Source of the DNA: Blastococcus atacamensis
GTDB taxonomy: Bacteria; Actinomycetota; Actinomycetes; Mycobacteriales; Geodermatophilaceae
Length of the DNA: 64,000 nucleotides
NCBI RefSeq assembly: GCF_002938425.1
Contig: NZ_POQU01000012.1
Coordinates: 1-64,000, forward strand
Reading direction: 5' to 3'
The notes below the pieces were generated by a model, which worked only from the letters and a program-made list of their open reading frames with translations, had not been told where the DNA came from and did not search any database. Each line of letters opens with the position of its first letter. The first letter of the stretch is position 1. Positions 17,778-25,461 of the stretch are shown here, piece by piece. The position numbers and the translations under genes are program-made.

Positions 17778-18926
17778 GTGACGAACCCGAGCGCGTCGGC
17801 CTCCCCGCTGGTCACCATCGACCGCGTGCACGCGGCGCGGGCTCTCGCCGCGGAGACAGGGATCGACCTGCTCGTCCTCACCCCGGGCGCCGACCTGCGC
17901 TACCTGTGCGGGTACGACGCGCACGCCATGGAGCGGCTGACCGCCCTTGCGGTGCCGCGCACCGGTGAGCCGTTCCTCGTGGTGCCCCGGCTCGAGGCGC
18001 CGATGGTGGACGCCAGCCCCGCCGGCACCCTGGGCCTGGAGCTGCTCGCCTGGGACGAGACCCACGACGCCTTCGGGGTCCTCGCCGCCGCAGCGACCGC
18101 CCGGCTCGGTTCGGCGCCGACGCGTGTGGGCGTGGGGTCCCGCACCTGGGCCGAGCACGCCCTGGGCGTCCAGCGTGCGCTGCCCGGCTCCGCGCTGGAG
18201 CTCGCGAGCCCCGTCATCGACCGGCTGCGCATGGTCAAGACGCCCGCGGAGGTCGAGGAGCTGGCGCTGGCCGGCGCGGCCATCGACCGGGTGCACGCCC
18301 GGATGGGGGAGTGGCTGCGGGTCGGCCGCACCGAGGCCGAGGTGGGCGCCGACATCGCCGCGGCGATCCTCGCCGAGGGCCACGTGGGCGTCGACTTCAC
18401 CATCGTGGGTTCCGGCCCCAACGGCGCCAGCCCGCACCACGAGCTGTCCGGGCGCAGGGTGGAGGCCGGTGACGTCGTCGTCGTCGACATCGGCGGGGAG
18501 ACCGCCACCGGCTACCGCTCCGACTGCACCCGCACCTACGTGGTCGGCGGCAGCGCTCCCGCGGAGGTCGCCCGGTGGTACGAGGTGCTGCACGCAGCCC
18601 AGCTGGCCGCCACGGCGGCCGTGCGCCCGGGCGTGACCGCCGAGCAGATCGACGCCGCCGCGCGCCAGGTCATCGCCGACGCCGGCTGGGGCGAGTACTT
18701 CATCCACCGCACCGGTCACGGCATCGGCCTGGACACCCACGAGCCGCCCTACATCGTGGCGGGCAACGACCTGCCGCTGGAGCCGGGCATGGCCTTCTCC
18801 GTCGAGCCGGGGATCTACCTGCCGGGTCAGGTCGGCGCCCGCATCGAGGACATCGTCGTCTGCACCGACGACGGCGTCCGCGTCCTGAACAACGGTCCCC
18901 GTGAGCTCGTCGAACTCCCCGGCTGA
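17778..18926 (+). CDS. M24-family Xaa-Pro aminopeptidase
   Basis: 382 aa. An N-terminal creatinase-like domain (to about 140) is followed by the pita-bread metallopeptidase domain. The metal ligands are visible as DIGGETATGYRSDCTRT, HRTGHGIGLDTHEPPY and the glutamates in VEPGIYLPGQ and ARIEDIVV. It is predicted to remove N-terminal residues before proline in short peptides in the cytoplasm. The start is GTG with a leaderless promoter. Its 3' end overlaps the Lrp-type regulator by 26 bp, so they form one unit. Confidence 0.9.
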   Translation: MTNPSASASPLVTIDRVHAARALAAETGIDLLVLTPGADLRYLCGYDAHAMERLTALAVPRTGEPFLVVPRLEAPMVDASPAGTLGLELLAWDETHDAFGVLAAAATARLGSAPTRVGVGSRTWAEHALGVQRALPGSALELASPVIDRLRMVKTPAEVEELALAGAAIDRVHARMGEWLRVGRTEAEVGADIAAAILAEGHVGVDFTIVGSGPNGASPHHELSGRRVEAGDVVVVDIGGETATGYRSDCTRTYVVGGSAPAEVARWYEVLHAAQLAATAAVRPGVTAEQIDAAARQVIADAGWGEYFIHRTGHGIGLDTHEPPYIVAGNDLPLEPGMAFSVEPGIYLPGQVGARIEDIVVCTDDGVRVLNNGPRELVELPG

Positions 18927-19371
18927 GCCCGCCGGCGCCGTCGACGTCGACCGGGCGCTGATGGCGGCGCTGGCGCGGGACGGCCGGGCCAGCTACACCG
19001 AGCTGGCCGAGATGGTGGGACTGTCGGTCTCGGCGGTGCACCAGCGGGTGCGCCGGCTGGAGCAGCGCGGTCTGATCACCGGCTACCGGGCCACGCTGGA
19101 CGCCAGGCAGCTGGGCCTCTCGCTCACCGCGTTCGTCTCCATCACGCCGTCGGACACCCAGACCGACGACGCACCGTCCCTGCTGGCCCACCTCGACGCC
19201 ATCGAGGAGTGCCACGCGGTGGCCGGGGTGGAGAGCTACATCCTCAAGGTGCGGGTGGCTTCTCCCGACGCGCTCGAGGTCCTGCTCAAGGACATCCGGG
19301 CCACCGCCAAGGTCACCACCAGGACGACGGTCGTCCTGTCCACCTCCTACGAGGCCCGCCCGCCGATCTGA
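18901..19371 (+). CDS. Lrp/AsnC-family transcriptional regulator
   Basis: 156 aa. HTH at residues 20-60 (RALMAALARDGRASYTELAEMVGLSVSAVHQRVRRLE), then a RAM ligand-binding domain (ITGYRATLDARQLG through YILKVRVASPDALEVLL). Such proteins sense amino acids and often control their own gene and a neighbour, so it may tune the peptidase it overlaps. GTG start inside the peptidase's 3' end. The DUF/ligand is unknown. Confidence 0.88.
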   Translation: MSSSNSPAEPAGAVDVDRALMAALARDGRASYTELAEMVGLSVSAVHQRVRRLEQRGLITGYRATLDARQLGLSLTAFVSITPSDTQTDDAPSLLAHLDAIEECHAVAGVESYILKVRVASPDALEVLLKDIRATAKVTTRTTVVLSTSYEARPPI

Positions 19372-19393
19372 AGCGGCGGACTGGACATCGTTT

Positions 19394-19407
19394 CGAACGT
19401 GTGTTCG
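19394..19407 (+). promoter_or_regulatory. SOS box (LexA-binding site)
   Basis: CGAAC GTGT GTTCG, a perfect actinobacterial/Bacillus-type LexA core (CGAAC-N4-GTTCG), 9 bp before the ATG of the radical SAM gene. I recall the M. tuberculosis homologue Rv2578c being listed among genes with LexA sites, which agrees. Confidence 0.85.
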
Positions 19408-19416
19408 GATCGGGTC

Positions 19417-21582
19417 ATGCGGTGGGATGCGCAGCGGCTGGACCTCGACGACGGGTCGCTTCCCGGCATGCCGAGCATCCGCGGGCTGCTGCGCAGCGTC
19501 CAGGTGCCGGAGTTCCCGGGGCTGACGTTCCACGAGGTGCGGACACGCAGCGCGCTCAACGCCGTGCCGGGCGATTCCGCGATGCCGTTCCCGTACACGA
19601 TCAACCCGTACCGGGGCTGCTCCCATTCGTGCGTCTACTGCGTCTCCGGGGAAACGCAGGTTCTGATGGCCGACGGTACGCAGCGCCGCATCTCGGACCT
19701 CCGGGTCGGTGACCGCATCATCGGGACGGAGAAGCGCGAGACGTATCGCCACTACGTGACGACCGAGGTGCTGGCCCATTGGTCCACGGTCAAGCCGGCA
19801 TTTCAGGTGACGCTCCAGGACGGGACGGAGATCGTGGCGAGCGGGGATCACCGCTTCCTCACCGGACGCGGCTGGAAGCACGTCACCGGTTCGATGAGCG
19901 GCGCCCATCAGCGGCCCTACCTGACCACCAACGACAAGCTTCTCGGCTTCGGCCGCACGGTGGCGTCAGTGGATGCGTGCGCGGACTACCGGCGGGGCTA
20001 CCTGACCGGAATGGTGCGTGGCGATGGAACCCTCAAGACATACCGGTACGAGCGCGCCGGCGGTGGCAGCGCGACAGTCCATCAATTCCGTTTGGTTTTG
20101 GTCGACGGGGAGGGACTGGACCGCACGGCCGCCTACCTCCTTCGTGAGGGGATCGACACGACTCGCTACGAGTTCTCCCGCGCCACGCCGACCCGTAAGT
20201 CGCTGTCGGCCATCCGCGCCCAGACGAGGGCGGCTGTGGACAGAATCAAAGAACTCGTCGAGTGGCCGGACGCCGTAACTGCTGCATGGCACCGGGGTTT
20301 CCTCGCAGGCATCTTCGATGCCGAAGGCAGCCGGAGCCGGGGCGTTCTACGGATCAGCAATCGTGACGACGAGATACTTGATCGCCTTCAGGCAGCGCTG
20401 ACGAACTTCGGCTTCGATTGCATCCTCGAGGACCCAGGTCTCGCCAATCACGTCAAGACTGTCCGAGTCCGAGGGGGACTACGGGAACAACTCCGCTTCA
20501 CCCATCTCGTCGATCCCGCCATCCGCCGGAAATGTTCAGTGGAGGGAGTCGCGGTCAAGAGCGATGCGGACCTCCGCGTCCGGAGCGTCGAGGATCTCCA
20601 TTACGACATGCCGATGTTCGACATCACCACCGGGACCGGGGACTTCGTCGCCAACGGGGTCATCAGCCACAACTGCTTCGCTCGGAGGACGCACGAGTGG
20701 CTGGAGTTCGACTCCGGTCGCGACTTCGACACGCAGGTCGTGGTGAAGACCAACCTCGTCGACGTGTTGCGCCGGGAGCTGGCACGACCGTCCTGGAAGC
20801 GCGAGCACGTCGCCCTGGGCACGAACACCGATCCCTACCAGCGGGCCGAGGGGCGCTACCATCTCATGCCGGGCGTCATCCGTGCGCTCGCGGAATCCGG
20901 CACGCCCTTCTCGATCCTCACCAAGGGGACGTTGCTGCGCCGCGACGTATCGCTGCTGGCCGAGGCGGCCCGGCAGGTGCCGCTGGGACTGGGCATCTCC
21001 ATGGCCATCTGGGACGACGAGCTGCACTCCGCGCTCGAGCCCGGCGTCCCCTCACCGCGGGCCCGGCTGGACCTGGTCCGGGCGCTCACGGACGCCGGTC
21101 TGCCGTGCGGGGTCTTCCTGGCCCCCGTGCTGCCCGGTCTCACCGACGACCAGGCGAGCCTGGACGCGGCGATCGGCGCGATCGCCGCCGCCGGGGCCAC
21201 GGGGATCACCGTGATCCCGCTGCACCTGCGGCCGGGCGCCCGCGAGTGGTTCATGGCCTGGCTGGCCACCGCCCGTCCGGAGCTGGTCCCGCGCTACGAG
21301 CGCATGTACGCACGCCGGGCCTACGTCTCCGCCGAGTACCGATCCTGGCTGTCGGCGCGGGTGGCGCCACTGCTGGCGCGGCACGGGTTGGACCGGCAGT
21401 CCGGTGGCGCCGCACGCCGGGTGGACGGCTCCGGAGTGACCGGCGTGCCGGGCGACGAGGAGGTCGGCTTCCCCGAGGGGAGCCTGCCCACCGGCGGGCT
21501 GCCCGGCGTCCGCCCGCCCTGGACGGCGCCCCCCGCAGCGCCCGAGGAGAAGCCGGCTTCGGAGCAGTTGACGCTGCTCTGA
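19417..21582 (+). CDS. Rv2578c-family radical SAM protein containing an intein
   Basis: 721 aa as translated. The host protein (about 376 aa after splicing) begins MRWDAQRL and has YRGCSHSCVYC as its 4Fe-4S CxxxCxxC motif, then FARRTHEW, VVVKTN, LGTNTDPYQRAEG and ILTKGTLLRRD, all typical of this SplB-like actinobacterial family. An intein interrupts it at the third cluster cysteine (see 19639). It is likely a DNA-damage-linked radical SAM enzyme; its reaction is unknown. Upstream GTG 19399 lies inside the SOS box, so ATG 19417 is preferred. Its stop is 10 bp from the convergent gene. Confidence 0.9.
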   Translation: MRWDAQRLDLDDGSLPGMPSIRGLLRSVQVPEFPGLTFHEVRTRSALNAVPGDSAMPFPYTINPYRGCSHSCVYCVSGETQVLMADGTQRRISDLRVGDRIIGTEKRETYRHYVTTEVLAHWSTVKPAFQVTLQDGTEIVASGDHRFLTGRGWKHVTGSMSGAHQRPYLTTNDKLLGFGRTVASVDACADYRRGYLTGMVRGDGTLKTYRYERAGGGSATVHQFRLVLVDGEGLDRTAAYLLREGIDTTRYEFSRATPTRKSLSAIRAQTRAAVDRIKELVEWPDAVTAAWHRGFLAGIFDAEGSRSRGVLRISNRDDEILDRLQAALTNFGFDCILEDPGLANHVKTVRVRGGLREQLRFTHLVDPAIRRKCSVEGVAVKSDADLRVRSVEDLHYDMPMFDITTGTGDFVANGVISHNCFARRTHEWLEFDSGRDFDTQVVVKTNLVDVLRRELARPSWKREHVALGTNTDPYQRAEGRYHLMPGVIRALAESGTPFSILTKGTLLRRDVSLLAEAARQVPLGLGISMAIWDDELHSALEPGVPSPRARLDLVRALTDAGLPCGVFLAPVLPGLTDDQASLDAAIGAIAAAGATGITVIPLHLRPGAREWFMAWLATARPELVPRYERMYARRAYVSAEYRSWLSARVAPLLARHGLDRQSGGAARRVDGSGVTGVPGDEEVGFPEGSLPTGGLPGVRPPWTAPPAAPEEKPASEQLTLL
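19639..20673 (+). mobile_element. LAGLIDADG intein in the radical SAM gene
   Basis: 345 residues in frame. It starts with Cys (CVSGETQVLMADG, block A) and contains a block-B-like ASGDHRFLT. Two LAGLIDADG motifs are visible, GYLTGMVRGDG and GFLAGIFDAEG. It ends with a block-F MFDITTGTGDFVANG and VISHN before the +1 Cys. Splicing rejoins CVY with CFARRTHEW and so restores the Fe-S cysteine. Base composition and codon choice are visibly less GC-rich than the flanks, as expected for a homing element. Confidence 0.93.
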
Positions 21583-21592
21583 CCGGCGGCGG

Positions 21593-22450
21593 TCAGCCGG
21601 CGAGCCGAACAGCCCGGGCGGTCGACCGGTGCACGGACCGAGCGGCACGGACGACGCCGCGGGACGCCACCGGAGGAGCTCCTGCGGCCAGCGCCAGCCG
21701 CCGGTAGGAGTCGTAGGACAGGTGCCGGTACGCGGCGGCGAGCTCCTCGACCACCTCCCGGCGGGACGGGGCAACGGTGGCCCGGAGGTGACCGACGGTG
21801 TTGCGGGCATGCTTGGTGAAGGTGGCCTGGAGCGCCTGCGTCGAGAGCCGGCCGCCGATCCGCGAGTCAAGACCCGGGCCGCGGCGCAGTGCCGGCAGCA
21901 CCCACGGGCTCGCGGACAACGCCGGGAAGCGCCCGCGCGCGGACTCCCAGGCGTGCCACGCCGTCAGCGCCCCGGGCACGGCCCACTCGCCGTCGTCGGT
22001 GGAGATGAGCAGCCGCCGGGCCGTCGTCCGCACCTGCTCACGCCGCAGCGAGCGGAACACCCCGACCGGCGCCGGCCAGCCCAGCGCCAGGGCGCACCAG
22101 GCGACCGAGCGCAGGTGCTCCGGATCGTTGCTGCGCACGTCCGTCAGCGGACGCAGGTCCAGCTCCTGCGGATCGGGTTCCGGAGTGGGCGCGATCGGCA
22201 GAGCAAGGCCTCCGTAGCGCGCCACCTTGGTGTACAGCGCCACGGTCGCCGGCTTCCACTCGCGAGCCACGGCGAGGACGTCGAGCCCCTGCGCGGCAAG
22301 GTCGTCCGGGCCGAGGTCGAGCTCCAGCGCCGCATCGATCAACCGGCGCCACTGCGGCTCGTAGCCCTGCGGCACCGCCAGCCGCCCCCAGGCGGTGGAC
22401 GGAGGTGGAGCAGGCATGTCGGGCAGCGGCTGCTGCCACGCACGAGACAT
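21593..22450 (-). CDS. Tyrosine-recombinase-like protein, probably inactive
   Basis: 285 aa, not firmly assigned. The N-terminal ~110 residues look like an integrase core-binding (SAM-like) domain (LDVLAVAREWKPATVALYTKVARYGGL). The rest has the order of a tyrosine recombinase catalytic domain: ALALGWPAPVGVFRSLRREQV where the first Arg box would be, GHLRATVAPSRREVVEELAAAYRHLSYDSYRRL where the HxxR, H and Tyr boxes would be. The first Arg and parts of the second box do not match, so it may bind DNA without recombining. Leaderless -10 TAGTAT. Convergent with the SOS-controlled radical SAM gene. Confidence 0.55.
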   Translation of the reverse strand: MSRAWQQPLPDMPAPPPSTAWGRLAVPQGYEPQWRRLIDAALELDLGPDDLAAQGLDVLAVAREWKPATVALYTKVARYGGLALPIAPTPEPDPQELDLRPLTDVRSNDPEHLRSVAWCALALGWPAPVGVFRSLRREQVRTTARRLLISTDDGEWAVPGALTAWHAWESARGRFPALSASPWVLPALRRGPGLDSRIGGRLSTQALQATFTKHARNTVGHLRATVAPSRREVVEELAAAYRHLSYDSYRRLALAAGAPPVASRGVVRAARSVHRSTARAVRLAG

Positions 22451-22456
22451 GCTCGA

Positions 22457-22462
22457 ATACTA
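22457..22462 (-). promoter_or_regulatory. -10 element TAGTAT of leaderless gene at 22450
   Basis: On the - strand TAGTAT, 6 nt, ATG. Immediately upstream is TGTTGGGGATAACGGT, also found at 39026-39041. Confidence 0.6.
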
Positions 22463-22640
22463 CCGTTATCCCCAACAACATTACGAAATCCCGTTGTGGT
22501 CACCTACCGAGACCGCGATCACAGCGCCCTCCGGGCGCCGCAGCACCAAGACACACAGTGCCACTCATCGCGGTGCTCGTCGGAGTGAGACCGCCCTCCG
22601 GGCACCTGCACTCCCGCTTCGAACGCCGGATCATGGACAG

Positions 22641-23813
22641 GTGCGAACCGTGGGCGTCGAGGAAGAGCTGCTGGTCGTGGACGCGAACGGTCGCCCCGTG
22701 CCCAAGGGTCCCCAGGCGCTGGACGTCGCGTCGCGCGCCGGCGAGGGGGAGGACGTCAACCTGCACGACCGCGCCGAGCACGGAGAGGTCGAGACCCCGG
22801 AGACCGCGCACCTCATGCCGGAGCTCAAGGCTCAGCAGCTGGAGCTCGGCACTCCGGTCTGCAGCACCCTGGACGACGTCCGCCGCGAGCTGCGGCACTG
22901 GCGTGGCCGGGCCGACGCCGCCGCGTCCGCCGTCGGAGCGCGCGTCGCCGCCCTCGCCACCTCGCCGGTGGCCGTCGAGCCGGTGCCGACGGAAGGGGAG
23001 CGGTACGCCCGGCTGAACGAGGCCTTCGGACTGACGGCCTGGGACGTCCTCACCTGCGGTTGCCACGTGCACGTCTCGGTGGCGGACGACGAGGAGGGCG
23101 TGGCGGTCCTCAACCGGATCCGCGTCTGGCTGCCGGTCCTGACCGCCATGACCGCCAACTCCCCGTACTGGCGCGGCCGCGACACCGCGTACGCCAGCTT
23201 CCGGTCGCAGGTGTGGCACCGCTGGCCCTCGGCCGGCCCCAACGGCCCGTTCGCCGACGCGGCCGACTACCACCGGCTCGTGGACGAGGTGCTGGCCACC
23301 GAGACGGTCCTGGACACCGGGATGATCTACTTCGACGCCCGGCTCTCGGCGAAGTGGCCGACGGTGGAGGTCCGAACCGCCGACGTCGCCCTGCGGGTCG
23401 AGGACGCCGTGACGCTCTCCGGGATCGTGCGTGGCCTGGTCGAGACCGCCGCACGCGAGGCCCGCGCCGGGGGAGCTGTACCCCACATGCGCCCCGAGGT
23501 GCTCCGGCTGGCCGCCTGGCGGGCAGGGCGCTCGGGGCTCTCGGGCAACCTGGTGCACCCGCCCACCGGCCGCCCCGCGCCCGCCACCGACGTCCTCGCC
23601 GAGCTGGTCGACTCCATCCGCCCGGCGCTGTCCGACGCCGGCGACGAGCAGGCCGTCGAGCAGGGTGTCCGCGCCATACTGGAGCGCGGCACCGGAGCGG
23701 ACCTCCAGCGCCGGGTGCACCGGGAGACCGGCGATCCGGCCGCCGTCGTGCGTGCAGCGGTCGAGGCCACGCACGAGGACGCCGACCGGGCAACGGCCGA
23801 GGCCACCGGCTAG
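22641..23813 (+). CDS. ybdK: Glutamate-cysteine ligase type 2 (YbdK family)
   Basis: 390 aa. The N-terminus MRTVGVEEELLVVD and the later GCHVHVSVADDE, NSPYWRGRDT and KWPTVEVRTADV segments are the family's ATP and metal-binding elements. YbdK proteins have weak gamma-glutamylcysteine synthetase activity; the physiological carboxylate-amine pair here is unknown. Interestingly it shares the ligase fold with PafA and Dop. The GTG at 22641 follows GGACAGG; another GTG lies 9 nt later. PlsC follows 9 bp after its stop. Confidence 0.88.
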   Translation: MRTVGVEEELLVVDANGRPVPKGPQALDVASRAGEGEDVNLHDRAEHGEVETPETAHLMPELKAQQLELGTPVCSTLDDVRRELRHWRGRADAAASAVGARVAALATSPVAVEPVPTEGERYARLNEAFGLTAWDVLTCGCHVHVSVADDEEGVAVLNRIRVWLPVLTAMTANSPYWRGRDTAYASFRSQVWHRWPSAGPNGPFADAADYHRLVDEVLATETVLDTGMIYFDARLSAKWPTVEVRTADVALRVEDAVTLSGIVRGLVETAAREARAGGAVPHMRPEVLRLAAWRAGRSGLSGNLVHPPTGRPAPATDVLAELVDSIRPALSDAGDEQAVEQGVRAILERGTGADLQRRVHRETGDPAAVVRAAVEATHEDADRATAEATG

Positions 23814-23816
23814 ATT
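23811..23816 (+). promoter_or_regulatory. -10 element TAGATT of leaderless plsC-type gene
   Basis: TAGATT contains the stop codon of the YbdK gene and ends 6 nt before ATG 23823, so the acyltransferase can have its own promoter. Confidence 0.55.
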
Positions 23817-23822
23817 CCGCGC

Positions 23823-24683
23823 ATGTACACGGCGAGCTGGCGCGACGTGGTCCGTCCGAAACTCTTCGGAGTCTCCCCGGACCCGAGGGACAAGCCCTAC
23901 CGGTTCGTCATCCGGATCGCTCTCGTCGTCTTCCACCTGTTCCGCTTCCGGTTCGACGTCCGCGGCTCGGAGCACGTGCCGGCCACCGGCGGTGCGATCA
24001 TCTGCAGCAACCACGTCAGCTACTTCGACTTCACCTTCCTGGGCCTGGGGGCGCTCCCGCAGCAGCGGCTGGTGCGGTTCATGGCGAAGAAGGCCGTGTT
24101 CGACAACGGGGTCGCCGGGCCGTTCATGCGAGCCATGCGGCACATCCCGGTCGACCGGAGAGCCGGCTCGGCCGCGTTCGAGGCCGCGGTCCGCGCGCTC
24201 AAGGACGGCGAGGTCGTCGGCATCTTCCCCGAGGCCACGATCAGCACCAGTTTCACCATCAAGGACCTGAAGGCCGGCGCCGCGCGCATGGCCGTCGATT
24301 CCGGCGTCCCGATCATCCCGGCGGCGGTCTGGGGAGGGCACCGCGTGGCGACCAGGGGCCACAAGGTGGAGCTGCGCCGCGGTGTCCCCGTGAGCGTCTT
24401 CCTCGGGGAGCCGATCGTCCCCGCACCGGGGGAGCAGGTGTCGGCCCTCATGCAGCGCACGCGGGTGGCGATGGAGGCCCTCCTCGACGAGGCGCAGCGC
24501 GGCTACCCCGACCAGCCGGCCGGTGACGACGACCGCTGGTGGCTGCCCGCACACCTGGGGGGCACCGCTCCCACGGCGGCGGAGGCCGCTTCGGCCGCCG
24601 CCATCCGGGCCGCCGGCAAGGAGGTCCGGGCGGCGAAGAAGTCGCCGCGGGCGTTGCTCGCCGGCCGGCTCCGCCGCCGGTGA
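23823..24683 (+). CDS. 1-acyl-sn-glycerol-3-phosphate acyltransferase (PlsC type)
   Basis: 286 aa. After a membrane-associated stretch (residues 20-45), the acyltransferase motifs appear as NHVSYFDF (NHx4D), PVDRRAGS and FPEATIS (FPEG-like); the PxxP block is VPIIPAAVWG. It probably makes phosphatidic acid or a related lipid at the inner membrane face. The C-terminal 60 residues are Ala/Arg-rich and end in LLAGRLRRR. Another member of the family is at 33325. Convergent with the GNAT gene, 4 bp apart. Confidence 0.88.
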   Translation: MYTASWRDVVRPKLFGVSPDPRDKPYRFVIRIALVVFHLFRFRFDVRGSEHVPATGGAIICSNHVSYFDFTFLGLGALPQQRLVRFMAKKAVFDNGVAGPFMRAMRHIPVDRRAGSAAFEAAVRALKDGEVVGIFPEATISTSFTIKDLKAGAARMAVDSGVPIIPAAVWGGHRVATRGHKVELRRGVPVSVFLGEPIVPAPGEQVSALMQRTRVAMEALLDEAQRGYPDQPAGDDDRWWLPAHLGGTAPTAAEAASAAAIRAAGKEVRAAKKSPRALLAGRLRRR

Positions 24684-24687
24684 CCGG

Positions 24688-25215
24688 TCAGTCGACGACG
24701 ACGGGAGCCATCAGCCGGAAGGCCTCGAGCTCCACGTCGTACCAGTGCCGCATGCGTCCGAGCGGAGCCATGCCCAGCCGCCGGCAGACCGCCATCGAGC
24801 GCTCGTTGCCGGGACGGACGACGGCGTAGACCTCCGGTAGCCCCAGCCCGAACGCCCGGCCGATCACGGCGCGGGCGGCCTCGGTGGCGTAGCCCTGCCC
24901 CCACGAGTCCGGATGCAGATGCCATCCGATCTCGACCTCGCCGACGCCCTGGGGGAGCGGTTTGAGCAGCACCGTGCCCGCGGCAACGCCGTCGGGACGC
25001 TGGACCGCCCAGCAGCCGTATCGCTCGTCGGCCCGACGCACCACCTGCCAGCGGGCCACGAGCTCCGCCATCGGCAGCGTCGGCGGGCCGCCCAGCCACC
25101 GGGTCACCTCGTCGCGGCCGTACAGGTCCTCGAGCCGGGCGAGATCGTCAGGAGCCGTGGTCCAGGCGCGCAGCTGCAGCCGCTCGGTGCACAGCCGCTC
25201 GCCCCCGGATCCCAT
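24688..25215 (-). CDS. GNAT N-acetyltransferase (RimJ/RimL type)
   Basis: 175 aa. The beginning ERLCTERLQLRAWT and the acetyl-CoA loop SWGQGYATEAARAVI, followed by VRPGNERSMAVCRRLGM, are diagnostic for the RimJ/RimL-like acetyltransferase group. The substrate could be a protein N-terminus or a small molecule. On the - strand TAGCCA lies 6 nt before the ATG, close to the leaderless pattern. Divergent from the amidohydrolase. Confidence 0.87.
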   Translation of the reverse strand: MGSGGERLCTERLQLRAWTTAPDDLARLEDLYGRDEVTRWLGGPPTLPMAELVARWQVVRRADERYGCWAVQRPDGVAAGTVLLKPLPQGVGEVEIGWHLHPDSWGQGYATEAARAVIGRAFGLGLPEVYAVVRPGNERSMAVCRRLGMAPLGRMRHWYDVELEAFRLMAPVVVD

Positions 25216-25461
25216 CGCCGGTGGCTACCGCCGCCGTCGATCGACAAACATCACGCCCGCGCGTGCCGCAGGAGGACGACGCCCTTGCCGAAGCTGCGCG
25301 TCTGCCATGAAGCCGTCCAGCGACACCGTCGTCCGCACCACCACGCTGCCCATGGGTGGAGCCTGCCGCGCCCGGCCGCCGAGAGGAACCGGTCACCCGG
25401 TCACGAGGACACCGTGGTCTGCTGTCCCGGCCACGCACCGACCTCCCGGAGGACCTTCCGC

